A DNA stretch of 64,000 nucleotides from the IMG/VR virus record IMGVR_UViG_3300050821_003047, positions 1 through 64,000 of that record, one strand, 5' to 3'. The notes under the pieces are model-generated. The model saw only the letters and a program-made list of their open reading frames with translations. It made no database searches and had not been told where the DNA came from. Source of the DNA: a virus. Shown piece after piece: positions 14,257 to 23,304 of the stretch. The translations under genes and the position numbers were made by a program. How positions within the stretch are numbered: the stretch's first letter is position 1; every line of letters starts with the position of its first letter.

Positions 14257-14787
14257 GTGGCCGACTCGCCTCATGAACACTCCAGCACTCAGGTGCAGTT
14301 GCCGGACGACATCGCGGCGGCAATCAAGCGATTCCATATAAAGCCAGAACACCTAGGAGAAGAAGGCCGCGAGAAAGATCCCCATGTCACTGTGCGATAC
14401 GGTCTGCACGCCGACGATCCGGATGTCGTTCGGGATAAATTAAAGGACGAGACGCGCGGAGAGGCTAGGCTTGGAAAAACCTCTCTTTTTCAAAACGATG
14501 ACGCAGATGTTCTGAAGGTGGATGTAAATTCTCCGGATCTCCATCGGCTTCATGAAAAACTTGGTTCGCTACCACATACAGACACGCATCCGGATTATCA
14601 TCCGCACGCGACCATCGCGTATCTGAGGCCTGGAACGGGACGCCATTACGAGGGCAAGGAAGTACCCGGCGCAACCGGAGAAACCGCGCCGATCCACTCC
14701 GTTAGGTTCTCATCCAAACACGGGGATAAGGCCGATATTCACCTGAGTCCAGCGGGCCGCTATCGTAGCTATAGAGCGGCGAAATAA
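14257..14787 (+). CDS. 2H phosphoesterase-family protein
   Basis: A 176-residue protein with two HxTx motifs: PHVTVRYG (H43, T45) and PHATIAYL (H117, T119), 74 residues apart. That is the signature and spacing of the 2H superfamily (LigT/2'-5' RNA ligase, cyclic phosphodiesterases and phage Acb1). It would act on 2',3'-cyclic or 2'-5' phosphodiester bonds in the cytoplasm. It lies directly before TerL and starts at GTG without a visible ribosome site. Members of this family can counter host cyclic-nucleotide defence (CBASS), but that role is inference. Confidence 0.75.
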   Translation: MADSPHEHSSTQVQLPDDIAAAIKRFHIKPEHLGEEGREKDPHVTVRYGLHADDPDVVRDKLKDETRGEARLGKTSLFQNDDADVLKVDVNSPDLHRLHEKLGSLPHTDTHPDYHPHATIAYLRPGTGRHYEGKEVPGATGETAPIHSVRFSSKHGDKADIHLSPAGRYRSYRAAK

Positions 14788-14789
14788 AA

Positions 14790-17189
14790 ATGCCCAAGCG
14801 CCCCCCCAGTAAATTCTCATCCGCCGAGGCCCTACGCGCCGCTGAGCAAATCACCCGCGCACTGGAGCTCAAGGCCGATGCGGAATACTGCGAACAAGAC
14901 CTAAAATTCTTCCTCGAATGCGCATGGCCTTTTATCCAGCCAGGCGTACCGTTCCAAGACAACTGGCACATCTCCTGTCTTTGCGACCATTTGGAAGCTC
15001 TGACGCGCCGCGAAATTCGCCGGATGATTATCAACGTCCCGCCGCGGTCCTTAAAGTCCACCATCATCTCCGTGGCCTTCCCTGCGTGGCGATGGCTGAC
15101 GGCACCACAGGAAAAATTCCTCGCTGCATCATATGGCCTGACGGTCGCACGCCGCGACTCCCGCCGTTGCCGAAACCTCATCGCATCGCAGTGGTTCCAA
15201 GCGCGATGGGGAAGCCGCTTCCAGCTTGCTGGCGATCAAAACGAAAAAGGCAGATTCGAGAACGATAAGGGCGGATTCCGCATTATCGCTTCGGTCGAAG
15301 GCGGCGTCTTGGGCGAGGGGGGAAGCGTCGTCCTGATTGACGATCCGAACGATTTGGAAAAGATGAACAAAGAGCCGGAAACGTACCCACAGTCCGTGCG
15401 TGAGTGGTATTCCGGTTCGATGTCGAGTCGCAATATTGACCCCAAAACTGACGTGCGATTGTGCGTCCAGCAGCGCGCATCGTATGGCGGAGATCTCACG
15501 GAATATCTGCTCGAACTTGGAGGATGGGAACAGGTCGTTATCCCGAACGAATGGGAAGGCGCGAAGACGATCGGGCCGCTAGGTTATGCGGACCCGCGGA
15601 CAAAGCACGGCGAGCTCATGTTTCCCGCTCGACTGGGGCCAGAGGAAACGGATTTAATCAAGCGCGAACAGAAAACCCACTACGCCGGCCAGTATCAGCA
15701 AAAACCGACCGTGGGCGGCAAAAACGGGCTGCGCCGCGAGTGGTTCCGTTTCTACAATCCGCCAGGCATGGGCGTGACGGACATGGACGGTAAGGCCGTT
15801 CCTATACGCATGTCGCTTGGCGACGGGACGTTCGCCAACATAACCCCGGTCGAGTTACCGCCCGCATTCGAGCAGGTGGTGCAGAGTTGGGATATGACGT
15901 TTAAGGCCGCGGACGAGAACGACTTTGTGGCTGGCCATGCGTGGGGACGAATCGGAAGCAACAGTTATTTGTTGGAGCGTGACACTGAGCATCGAACGTT
16001 CGTTGAAACGCTGGCCGCTATGCGCCGCATGGCAGAGCGCGTTCCGTGTCCCGAAAAATTGGTCGAGGACAAGGCGAACGGCCCTGCTGTGATCGACACG
16101 CTAAAGAACGAGATCCCTGGCCTGATACCCGTCACACCATCCGGCGGTAAATGGTCCCGTGTTGCCGCGATCTCAGGCTACGTCGAGGCCGGGAACGTCC
16201 ATCTTCCCAATCCAGACCTGTTTCCGTGGGTCTGGGATTTGCTGGCCGAGTTCGCCGCAGGGCAGGCCGCGAAGCACGATGACGATACCGACGCCATGTC
16301 TCAGGCCCTGAAGCGCCTCTACGATGCTAGTGCCCGCGCCGGCGTCCCTGAGTTCCGCATCGCGCCGCGGCTGGGAGAGCCGCAGAACGCGGTGCATATC
16401 AGCCGCGATCGTGTGCCTGTCGATTGCCGCCGCTTCGTTGCCGCGATTCCTGGCCGCGCCGCTATTTGGGTTGCGGAGTTGCGCTCGGGTGCCTTGCGCG
16501 TCACCGCGGAGTTAAATTTGGAGAAACTGGATGCGCTAGTCGCCGGCCGCGAGATCGCGCGCCGCATCCTGCCGGATATTTTGGCGCGGGTGGTTCCGAT
16601 AACCGGCCGACGCCCAGGCTATGAGATTTTTCTGCCGAAGCGCGCCTTCGCCCCGATGGAGGCCGTCGGGTCATGGGCGGAAATGATGGAGATGGCGCTT
16701 TTGGCGTTCGAGCCTGAGGAAGGAGACTGGGATGGTCGCAACCGCAGCCGCGCCGCTCTCCAGTCGTCCCGCATTCGCACGGATATGGTCGAGGAAGAGG
16801 AAGGGGCAGCCCTGGACCGGCTCCGCGGGCTGCTAGCATTCCAACCGCCTGATTTCCGGTCACTGCCATACGATCGAGAGAAAGCGTTGAGGCTAGCAGA
16901 AGAGGACCTCGGAGAATATCACCGCTACTTGGGAATGGTCGAGGGCCGTGTCGTCGGCGAGTGGCCGAAAATCAAGATCCATCCGTCATGTACTGGCCTG
17001 ATAGCGGATCTCGGAGCTTTTCGTAAGGACGTGCCCCCCGCGCCGTTCGTGGAGGCCCTATTGCTGGCCGTTTGCGCGCCCAGGACCGTTCCAGATGCGC
17101 CGGATATCCGCGAGACCGCATGGCCGCAGACAGGGCGTACTGCGGCGCGCGGTGCTACACTGTTGGCGAGGAAGTTCGCGAGGCGATGA
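14790..17189 (+). CDS. terL: Terminase large subunit with extra C-terminal region
   Basis: Packaging motor. Residues 83-91 VPPRSLKST are the TerL-type Walker A (R-x-x-K-S/T) and 180-186 VVLIDDP the Walker B. The nuclease domain shows WDMTF (D368), EDKANG (D427) and DDDTDA (around 497-502), the three acidic clusters that bind metal. This ends near residue 515, a normal TerL length. About 280 further residues follow; they hold alpha/beta segments (RFVAAIPGRAAIWVAEL; LPYDREKALRLAEEDL) I cannot assign. Its stop overlaps the next small gene (ATGA). Confidence 0.92.
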   Translation: MPKRPPSKFSSAEALRAAEQITRALELKADAEYCEQDLKFFLECAWPFIQPGVPFQDNWHISCLCDHLEALTRREIRRMIINVPPRSLKSTIISVAFPAWRWLTAPQEKFLAASYGLTVARRDSRRCRNLIASQWFQARWGSRFQLAGDQNEKGRFENDKGGFRIIASVEGGVLGEGGSVVLIDDPNDLEKMNKEPETYPQSVREWYSGSMSSRNIDPKTDVRLCVQQRASYGGDLTEYLLELGGWEQVVIPNEWEGAKTIGPLGYADPRTKHGELMFPARLGPEETDLIKREQKTHYAGQYQQKPTVGGKNGLRREWFRFYNPPGMGVTDMDGKAVPIRMSLGDGTFANITPVELPPAFEQVVQSWDMTFKAADENDFVAGHAWGRIGSNSYLLERDTEHRTFVETLAAMRRMAERVPCPEKLVEDKANGPAVIDTLKNEIPGLIPVTPSGGKWSRVAAISGYVEAGNVHLPNPDLFPWVWDLLAEFAAGQAAKHDDDTDAMSQALKRLYDASARAGVPEFRIAPRLGEPQNAVHISRDRVPVDCRRFVAAIPGRAAIWVAELRSGALRVTAELNLEKLDALVAGREIARRILPDILARVVPITGRRPGYEIFLPKRAFAPMEAVGSWAEMMEMALLAFEPEEGDWDGRNRSRAALQSSRIRTDMVEEEEGAALDRLRGLLAFQPPDFRSLPYDREKALRLAEEDLGEYHRYLGMVEGRVVGEWPKIKIHPSCTGLIADLGAFRKDVPPAPFVEALLLAVCAPRTVPDAPDIRETAWPQTGRTAARGATLLARKFARR

Positions 17190-17338
17190 GCATATTATTG
17201 GACCCACAGGTAATTGAGATGCTTCAGCGGCGCGTGGCGGATAAACTCGTGAAATCCATCGAGGCTGTTACGCAACTCGTGCGGGTTGCCTGCGATGGCA
17301 AGAAAAATATCCATGGCCACGATGCGAATGCCGTTTGA
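17186..17338 (+). CDS. Small helical protein (50 aa)
   Basis: ATGA overlap with the TerL stop. Long helix (QVIEMLQRRVADKLVKSIEAV) and a short polar end. Unknown; likely co-translated with TerL. Confidence 0.55.
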   Translation: MSILLDPQVIEMLQRRVADKLVKSIEAVTQLVRVACDGKKNIHGHDANAV

Positions 17339-17348
17339 GGTGAAATAG

Positions 17349-17810
17349 ATGGGTTCTCCCTCATATTGGGGTAAGTTAGTAAATTTCGAAGCGGCCCTAC
17401 GCAAGCCTGGGATGGTTGCATTTGGGCTATTCAACCCGGCCGACAACCTCAATTTCATCGCCACGTTTCCCACCGGACCCACTCAGTTTTCTCAATCAAC
17501 AGTGTCGTTCTCTTCTTCTGCGGTCATAGACACATCGACTGCGGACGTGATTACGATTCTCCTCACGGCCCCCGTCACCAGCATGGTGTTGAATTACGGT
17601 GGCGGATCTCTCATACCAACTGGGCAGCGGTTTTGGTTGCGGATCGTGGAGGATTCGACCGGCGGATGGTCGTGTGCTTTGCCATCGAATCTAAACGTTG
17701 ACCAGTCCTATGCAATCGACATTGGCGCGAACCGGATAAATATCCTGCCGATGCGATGGAACTCTGTCAACTGGGAATTTTTCGAGGAACCGTTCTCGAT
17801 TCGGGTTTAG
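17349..17810 (+). CDS. Tail-fibre-like beta-rich protein (153 aa)
   Basis: TGAGGTGAAATAG precedes the ATG. Beta-rich throughout. Its end, INILPMRWNSVNWEF, resembles the common phage fibre end 'strand, turn, W-N-G/x-x-x-W'. The minus gene that meets it tail-to-tail ends in a similar way (SISLRWDGAGWLVL), so both may carry the same small C-terminal beta domain. Probably a receptor- or virion-decorating protein. Confidence 0.6.
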   Translation: MGSPSYWGKLVNFEAALRKPGMVAFGLFNPADNLNFIATFPTGPTQFSQSTVSFSSSAVIDTSTADVITILLTAPVTSMVLNYGGGSLIPTGQRFWLRIVEDSTGGWSCALPSNLNVDQSYAIDIGANRINILPMRWNSVNWEFFEEPFSIRV

Positions 17811-19534
17811 AGCACCAGCCATCCGGCTCCATCCCAACGAAGCGAAATAGAAGCGTTTTGTACCGCAGCCTTGGCGGTGTAAATGTTCCCGCCGGTAGTG
17901 ACACCGCCAGGGCTTCCATTTGTGAATTGCAGTATGATAACGCGACCCGTCCAACCGCCAAGTATCGTGGCAATAGCTGTCGTGCCCGTCACAGTGTAGT
18001 ACGGGTAGTAGCTCAGGGAAATCGAGGTCGCCGCGACTATAGTTTCAGGTACGTTATCCACGCCGTCGTTATTTAGCATGGTAACGAGCGACCATCCAGA
18101 CGGGATGATGGAGGAATTCATCGCGGCCGTTTCGTTCTGGGTGAAATCGTTCCCGCTTATCACCGAATTGGCTAAGGCTCCAAGGGCAGAAACGGCATAT
18201 TTTTGATGGCCCCCTCCTAAAGTGTTCCCCACCACAGATCCCACAAGGTGAAACCCGCTCGTTCCATTCGCTAATTTTATGCCCGCTAGGCCCGCACTGT
18301 TGCTTCGGTTCCCGTCCGAAACGCTACATCCATTAAAATTAAGATTTTTCATAACAGCGCCTGGGTTCAAGACCTGCACGTTCTCTACTGCCGATCCGGC
18401 GATCAACATGCCGGTAAATGAAATCTCATCTATCGCCGTCGCCGTAGGATCAAAATAAACCGCGGGTCCCAAGCCGATCGTGCTCCCGTCCGATTGGTTG
18501 TGAATATGGCCGCCCGTAAAACGCACATTGTTTATAGGGAAGGCTGCGCCGGTGAACACGACTCCCAGATCGCGGACCGTATCAACCTGAATACCATTGA
18601 CTTTAACGTTTGCAATGTAATTTCCGGACGGGCTGAAGGAAATCCCGGAATCAGCAGAAACGTTAGTGTTATCAATAAACAATCCATCTACCGAAAGGAT
18701 GCGTATGCCATTCAACATCACGTTCGGGTTACTCGTAGGCGCCCCCACAAACTGACTATTCGAAACGAAAATGTTGTCGCATAAATTTTCCAAGGAGAGT
18801 CCCGCTGCGGCCTTAAACGTCATGTCGGTGTTGACACAGGAAACGTCGTTTAGGCTGCTACTCACCGCCCCTACGAGGCGCACGCCGAATTGTCCGTTGA
18901 AAATGGCGACGTGATCCATTGAAATCTGGCCTGGGCCGATATAGACTCCAGCACCGGACGTTGTGCCGCCCGTGCTTTGCGATATCCCTAGATTTTGCAT
19001 AGTCCAGGAAGCTCCCGCATCGTTGTGGAACAGATCCCCGCTAATATAATCCGTTGCCCTAGAAACCAGCAGCGTAACGTTTCCCAGCCCGGTAAACGTG
19101 GTCCGGTCCGAACTTGAACTGGCATAAATCCCTTGGTGGAATTGGACTGCAGCCATGAATTGTACGATGCCTTTATTGCCCGCCGTCACAACAGCTTGGT
19201 GTGCCTCGGCCCCGCCGCCGGTTGCCGATTCCAGCTTCCATCCCGCGCTGTGGTTGTTGGCTGGGGTAAATGTGAGTGTTCCTGATATTCCGCCGGCTAC
19301 GGCAGTTCCGCCTGAAATGAGTATTGCTTCGGCCGCGCCGCTTCCGGCTGGAATGTAGAGATAATGGCTTACGTCGTTTCCATTAACGCCAAGAGGGCAC
19401 GGCATCGACGGAGAAAAAGTAATGGTCGCCAAGACCCCGCCGGTCAATGTACCGCCAGGCGAAATAGCCGGGAAATCATATTGCCGAGTATCCAGTAGGG
19501 GCTTATCGCGAATTTCAGAAACCCAATCGATCAT
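17807..19534 (-). CDS. Right-handed beta-helix tail spike-like protein
   Basis: 575 residues from ATG 19532-19534 (a longer frame to 19714 is Arg-rich and unlikely). The centre is a chain of short N/D/G-rich strands with turns at near-regular intervals (VSNSQFVGAP, NVRFTGGHIH, LNFNGCSVSDG), the pattern of pectate-lyase-like beta helices in tail spikes that bind or cleave surface polysaccharide. The C-terminus ends in LRWDGAGWLVL. It is on the minus strand among plus genes; its stop overlaps by 4 nt the stop of the 153-aa fibre-like gene. No signal peptide. Confidence 0.8.
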   Translation of the reverse strand: MIDWVSEIRDKPLLDTRQYDFPAISPGGTLTGGVLATITFSPSMPCPLGVNGNDVSHYLYIPAGSGAAEAILISGGTAVAGGISGTLTFTPANNHSAGWKLESATGGGAEAHQAVVTAGNKGIVQFMAAVQFHQGIYASSSSDRTTFTGLGNVTLLVSRATDYISGDLFHNDAGASWTMQNLGISQSTGGTTSGAGVYIGPGQISMDHVAIFNGQFGVRLVGAVSSSLNDVSCVNTDMTFKAAAGLSLENLCDNIFVSNSQFVGAPTSNPNVMLNGIRILSVDGLFIDNTNVSADSGISFSPSGNYIANVKVNGIQVDTVRDLGVVFTGAAFPINNVRFTGGHIHNQSDGSTIGLGPAVYFDPTATAIDEISFTGMLIAGSAVENVQVLNPGAVMKNLNFNGCSVSDGNRSNSAGLAGIKLANGTSGFHLVGSVVGNTLGGGHQKYAVSALGALANSVISGNDFTQNETAAMNSSIIPSGWSLVTMLNNDGVDNVPETIVAATSISLSYYPYYTVTGTTAIATILGGWTGRVIILQFTNGSPGGVTTGGNIYTAKAAVQNASISLRWDGAGWLVL

Positions 19535-19600
19535 TTTTGGTATATACCTTGGACTGATTTTAACGGAAAATGCTAAGATTAGCGCACGGGAGGGTATGCC

Positions 19601-19951
19601 GTGGCAAAAATGCCGCCGCCTGGCGGGGATGGACATGGGGTGGCGATTATCATCGGAGCGCCGAAGGACGGCAGCGGCGGCAAGATGCCTCCGCCAGGAT
19701 CGGATGCGCCGCAATCGGGCGGGAAGGCCAGTTTAGAGGAGGCCCATGTTATTCCTGCCGATAAGCACTGCATCGATTGCGAAAATTACTCGCCGGATAC
19801 GGGAGATTGTTCGAAAGTGGTCGGCACGCATGATCCAGATGACGCGTGTTATGACTTCTTCGAGCCCGTGGCGGATGACGAGTCGTCTGAGCAGCCCGAT
19901 GCGGACGATCAGCCTCCGATGGCGCAGGGTGCCGGCAACGGCGGTCAATGA
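19601..19951 (+). CDS. HiPIP-like Cys motif protein (116 aa)
   Basis: GTG start with GGGAGGG upstream. Gly/Pro-rich first half, then HCIDCENYSPDTGDCSKV followed by PDDACYDFF (residues ~56-88): four cysteines spaced C-x2-C-x8-9-C-x13-C. Small phage proteins with this layout (often next to portal) resemble the cysteine frame of high-potential iron-sulfur proteins; metal or cluster binding is likely but unproven. Acidic C-terminus. Confidence 0.6.
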   Translation: MAKMPPPGGDGHGVAIIIGAPKDGSGGKMPPPGSDAPQSGGKASLEEAHVIPADKHCIDCENYSPDTGDCSKVVGTHDPDDACYDFFEPVADDESSEQPDADDQPPMAQGAGNGGQ

Positions 19952-20436
19952 ACCTCTGGCGATGGCTCCGACAATCCGACCGTATCGACGCCTTGACGGA
20001 GGCGATAGAAATCCAGGTTCGCGAATCGCAAGAACGTGACCGCGAACGCGAGCAACTGGAGTCTGACTTGAGCCGTGAGCGCGCGGGTCGCATCTCTGCC
20101 GAAACGCTATCGGTCGAGCGCCGCGCCGAAGTCGAACGTCTGATAGATGAATTGAAAGGCGTTCGTTCGGAGTTAAACGGGATCGTGACGGAACGACTAA
20201 AAAGTCTCGACTCGCTCAACGTCAAGCTAATGGCCGAACGCGCAGAGGAAAAACCGCCCGACATGGCGCAGTACAAGAAATCCTTGGAGGACATGGGCAT
20301 AAACGCCGTGCGCCAGATGCGGAAGATCCACCATGGAATGGACGCGGCGATTTTGACCAAGATGCATCCTCGCTTCGCCAAAGCCGCAGGTGCGCCGATG
20401 AACGAGTCGATGGCGGAGCACGCGGCGGCAGACTAA
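19948..20436 (+). CDS. Coiled-coil protein upstream of portal (162 aa)
   Basis: ATGA overlap with the previous gene. Residues ~12-95 form a long charged coiled coil (ESQERDREREQLESDLSRER). A short C-terminal segment with MHPRFAKAAGAPMNE follows. It ends 3 nt before the portal start; could be a portal accessory or scaffold-type factor. Confidence 0.65.
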   Translation: MNLWRWLRQSDRIDALTEAIEIQVRESQERDREREQLESDLSRERAGRISAETLSVERRAEVERLIDELKGVRSELNGIVTERLKSLDSLNVKLMAERAEEKPPDMAQYKKSLEDMGINAVRQMRKIHHGMDAAILTKMHPRFAKAAGAPMNESMAEHAAAD

Positions 20437-20439
20437 CCC

Positions 20440-22821
20440 ATGGAGATCCTCGGTCCTACTGCGCCCGCGCCGTCCAAGCAAGAGCTAATCGCCAAGCTCT
20501 CCAAGCCCATCGCCCGCGTGATCTCTTCGGAGATGGCCGATGAGTGTGACGTGGATAGAATTTGGATCCTGCGCAAAATCCACAAGAACCTGCTTTACTA
20601 CCGGGATCTCGCCTACTTCGCGCCAGCGCTCTACCAAGGGCTCATCGATGCCACGGGCGTAGACGGATCCGTGCTGCCCGATTCCTCTTGGCAGGGAAAC
20701 GGCGTTTACGACTATACACAAAATATTTATCGCGGCTATTGTCGCAAACTTGAGGCCGTCCTCGGCACGCGCATCCCGAACGCGATAGCCGTACCGAACG
20801 ATCCGAGTGACGAGAAAGACATTCAGGCCGCCCGAGCCGCGAACAACGCCGCTTTGTACATCCGCGAGCAGTGCGACCTTCAAGTGCAGGTTCTCTGGCT
20901 AGTTTTCTCGCTCTACAATTTCGGCACTTCGTTCTGGTCGATTGAATGGGTTGAGGATGGTGATAAATATGGCTGGAAGGACGTTCCGCAGTTAGCCGAG
21001 GAACAGACCGCTATCGGCGGCGGCACAGCTTGCCCGCAGTGTGGCGCTACGGGTGATGGGGACTCTTGCCCTGAGTGCGGTGGGGATCTATCTCAAGGAT
21101 CATATCAGCCGGCGGCCGATGTCAGCGTGCCGGGGGACTTGCCGCCCAAGCGGATGCCGAAGGGGAACCTTGAGATCGACATTCTCGACGCTAGCGAGGT
21201 TAGCGTTCCGCTCGATGCCGACGGGCGCAAGGGCGTCAACGATTGCCTCTGGATTCGGCGCGAGTTCGAGCAGCCGAAGGCGAAACTGCTTCAGAAATAC
21301 GGCGATGCGCTCCGAAATGCGATCAAAGATGGCGATAACGCCTTCGAAGATCAGTCTGCTTCGTTGCAGTATGGCGAAAGCGTCCGCAGCGCGATGGCAT
21401 CGCCGATCGGCGTCGTTCGTCCCAAGCGGGAAAACCGATGGGGCGTGATTACCGAGGATTGGACGACGGCGCAATATGAACTGCTCGACGACAAGCAAAT
21501 ACGCCAACTCGCGGCGGAGAATTTCCCTGACGGCGTACGCATAACGGCCATCAAAGGCCACGTCATGGATCTTGAGGCCCGCAAGCCGATAGATCACTGG
21601 CAGGAGTGCCAGCCTGAACCCACAAAGCGCATCATGTGCGAGCCTCTCGGAGACGACTGGGTTATTACGCAGGATATTCTCAACAATATCCTCAACCAGT
21701 GCAACGAGACTATCGAGCGGTCGAACGATCCCCGATTTGCCGATCCGACGCGCGTTGACCTCGATGCGTGGCAGAGGCGCCGCGACAATCCGGGAGATTT
21801 GATTCCCGCAGTACGGCCGCCTGGCGGAACGCTGAACGATTTAATTTCGGCGCAAACGACCGTCACATTTTCCGAGCAGATTCCTCCGTTCCGCCAGCAA
21901 GTTGAGGAAACCAGCCGCGAGACGTCCGGCTTGCTCGATATTATTTGGGGCGGCGATACGACGGACCCGACGGCGCGGCAGAGCGAGTTAAAAACTAACG
22001 CCGCCATCCGCCAGTTGTCTGTGATATGGGTTTGCATCGGAAAATCGCTGGAGCGCGTGTATGAGAAAGGCTGCAAGCTTTTAAGCGAGAACCAAGACGG
22101 TGTGCTTCAATTCTCGAAGCAAAAGGCTAACGAGTACGGGAAATTCGATTCTGTCACGGTCGCCATCGAGGATCTCAAGGGCGGAAACTTCCACTTCGAA
22201 GCAGACGAAGCGATCCCCATGACGTGGGGTCAGCAACGCGACTTGCTGATGTGGATGCTCGACAAGCCGGCAGAAATCCTGAAGGCGTGGGGATTGGATG
22301 ATCCGTTAAATATTCACGAGTTTAAGGAACTGCTTGGCATGCCCGGCATGAAGGTTCCGCATCTCGATGCTCGTGACAAGGGCATGGATATCATCGGAAA
22401 GTTGCTTAAGGATAAGCCGCAACCTGGGCCGGTGGACCCGCAGAGTGGGCAGCCAGGGCCACCACAGTCCAGCATTCAACCCGACTGGGAAGACGACAAC
22501 AAATTCATGTCGGATCTGGTGAAGTCCTACCTGACGACAAATTTCGAGTTGAAGGACGTTAATCCAGACGGATACGATAATCTGCAACTTTACGGGAAGG
22601 CGCAAGAGAAACTCGCCAACGTCCCGCCGCCGAAGCCGCCAGTCAAGGCCAGCGTTGCGGTATCGCTGAAGGGTAGTGATCTAGGGGATAATGCGGTTAC
22701 GCAGGCGCTTCAGAACACAGGTATTGAACCGCCAGGCGTTCAAGCGGCGGCGCAGGCTCCGTTGCCGAAGCCGGGGCAGATGCCGCCGCCAGTTATGCCG
22801 CAAGCGCCGGGAGTACAATAA
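20440..22821 (+). CDS. Portal protein with zinc-ribbon insert
   Basis: 793 residues, the size of podoviral (P22-like) portals, in the normal position after TerL and before scaffold and capsid. It has a helix-rich core (residues 100-200 and 430-640), a Pro/Gln-rich, probably disordered, C-terminus from ~650. An unusual insert at 196-217 carries CPQCGATGDGDSCPECG: cysteines 198, 201, 210 and 213 make a treble zinc ribbon. It forms the dodecameric DNA gate at the head vertex. Family assignment rests on size, position and helix pattern. Confidence 0.82.
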   Translation: MEILGPTAPAPSKQELIAKLSKPIARVISSEMADECDVDRIWILRKIHKNLLYYRDLAYFAPALYQGLIDATGVDGSVLPDSSWQGNGVYDYTQNIYRGYCRKLEAVLGTRIPNAIAVPNDPSDEKDIQAARAANNAALYIREQCDLQVQVLWLVFSLYNFGTSFWSIEWVEDGDKYGWKDVPQLAEEQTAIGGGTACPQCGATGDGDSCPECGGDLSQGSYQPAADVSVPGDLPPKRMPKGNLEIDILDASEVSVPLDADGRKGVNDCLWIRREFEQPKAKLLQKYGDALRNAIKDGDNAFEDQSASLQYGESVRSAMASPIGVVRPKRENRWGVITEDWTTAQYELLDDKQIRQLAAENFPDGVRITAIKGHVMDLEARKPIDHWQECQPEPTKRIMCEPLGDDWVITQDILNNILNQCNETIERSNDPRFADPTRVDLDAWQRRRDNPGDLIPAVRPPGGTLNDLISAQTTVTFSEQIPPFRQQVEETSRETSGLLDIIWGGDTTDPTARQSELKTNAAIRQLSVIWVCIGKSLERVYEKGCKLLSENQDGVLQFSKQKANEYGKFDSVTVAIEDLKGGNFHFEADEAIPMTWGQQRDLLMWMLDKPAEILKAWGLDDPLNIHEFKELLGMPGMKVPHLDARDKGMDIIGKLLKDKPQPGPVDPQSGQPGPPQSSIQPDWEDDNKFMSDLVKSYLTTNFELKDVNPDGYDNLQLYGKAQEKLANVPPPKPPVKASVAVSLKGSDLGDNAVTQALQNTGIEPPGVQAAAQAPLPKPGQMPPPVMPQAPGVQ

Positions 22822-22826
22822 TCGGC

Positions 22827-23009
22827 ATGATACTCCCCGCTGAAAAATTCTGGAAAGCCGTAAAGCTGGGCCAAAAATGGCTGGAAGATCCAAAGACGGA
22901 GGTCTTGTACGCGCACGAGAACGGGGCCGTTATTCGCCGTGATGGCGTCACGCTTTCGGTTCGCAAAGATCCGCCAATGGCTGAGATTAAATTCGATGCG
23001 CCTGCTTAA
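22827..23009 (+). CDS. Small beta-rich protein (60 aa)
   Basis: Starts 6 nt after the portal gene. Mixed helix and hairpin (KTEVLYAHENGAVIRRDGVTL). Its stop is inside the next gene. Unknown; a head or connector accessory by position. Confidence 0.6.
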   Translation: MILPAEKFWKAVKLGQKWLEDPKTEVLYAHENGAVIRRDGVTLSVRKDPPMAEIKFDAPA

Positions 23010-23304
23010 AACCATCGCCGCGAAAATCCTCTTCGCCCTAGCGTCTAACCCGGCGCTTGGCGGCGCATCGACGGACCCGGAGCGCGTGCTGCCGTCGATG
23101 GTGCATGATACCGGCGATACGTTCCTCGCCGAGATGGGTGTCACGGAGGCCGCAGCGCATCGGCCCGAATATCACGCGCGCTACGCTGGCCCGCGGATGG
23201 AAATGTCGGAGCAGTTAAAGGCGATGACGGGGCGCAAGTTGGCTAACGGATGCCTCACGGCGCGGGCGGAGACGGAACGGTTTATTGCTCAGCGGACGCG
23301 ATGA
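22996..23304 (+). CDS. Hypothetical protein (102 aa)
   Basis: ATG 22996 lies inside the previous gene (14-nt overlap). Short hydrophobic start (LLKTIAAKILFALA) then a soluble, His/Arg/Ala-rich body. It ends inside the convergent endolysin gene (23-nt overlap). Unknown. Confidence 0.55.
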   Translation: MRLLKTIAAKILFALASNPALGGASTDPERVLPSMVHDTGDTFLAEMGVTEAAAHRPEYHARYAGPRMEMSEQLKAMTGRKLANGCLTARAETERFIAQRTR

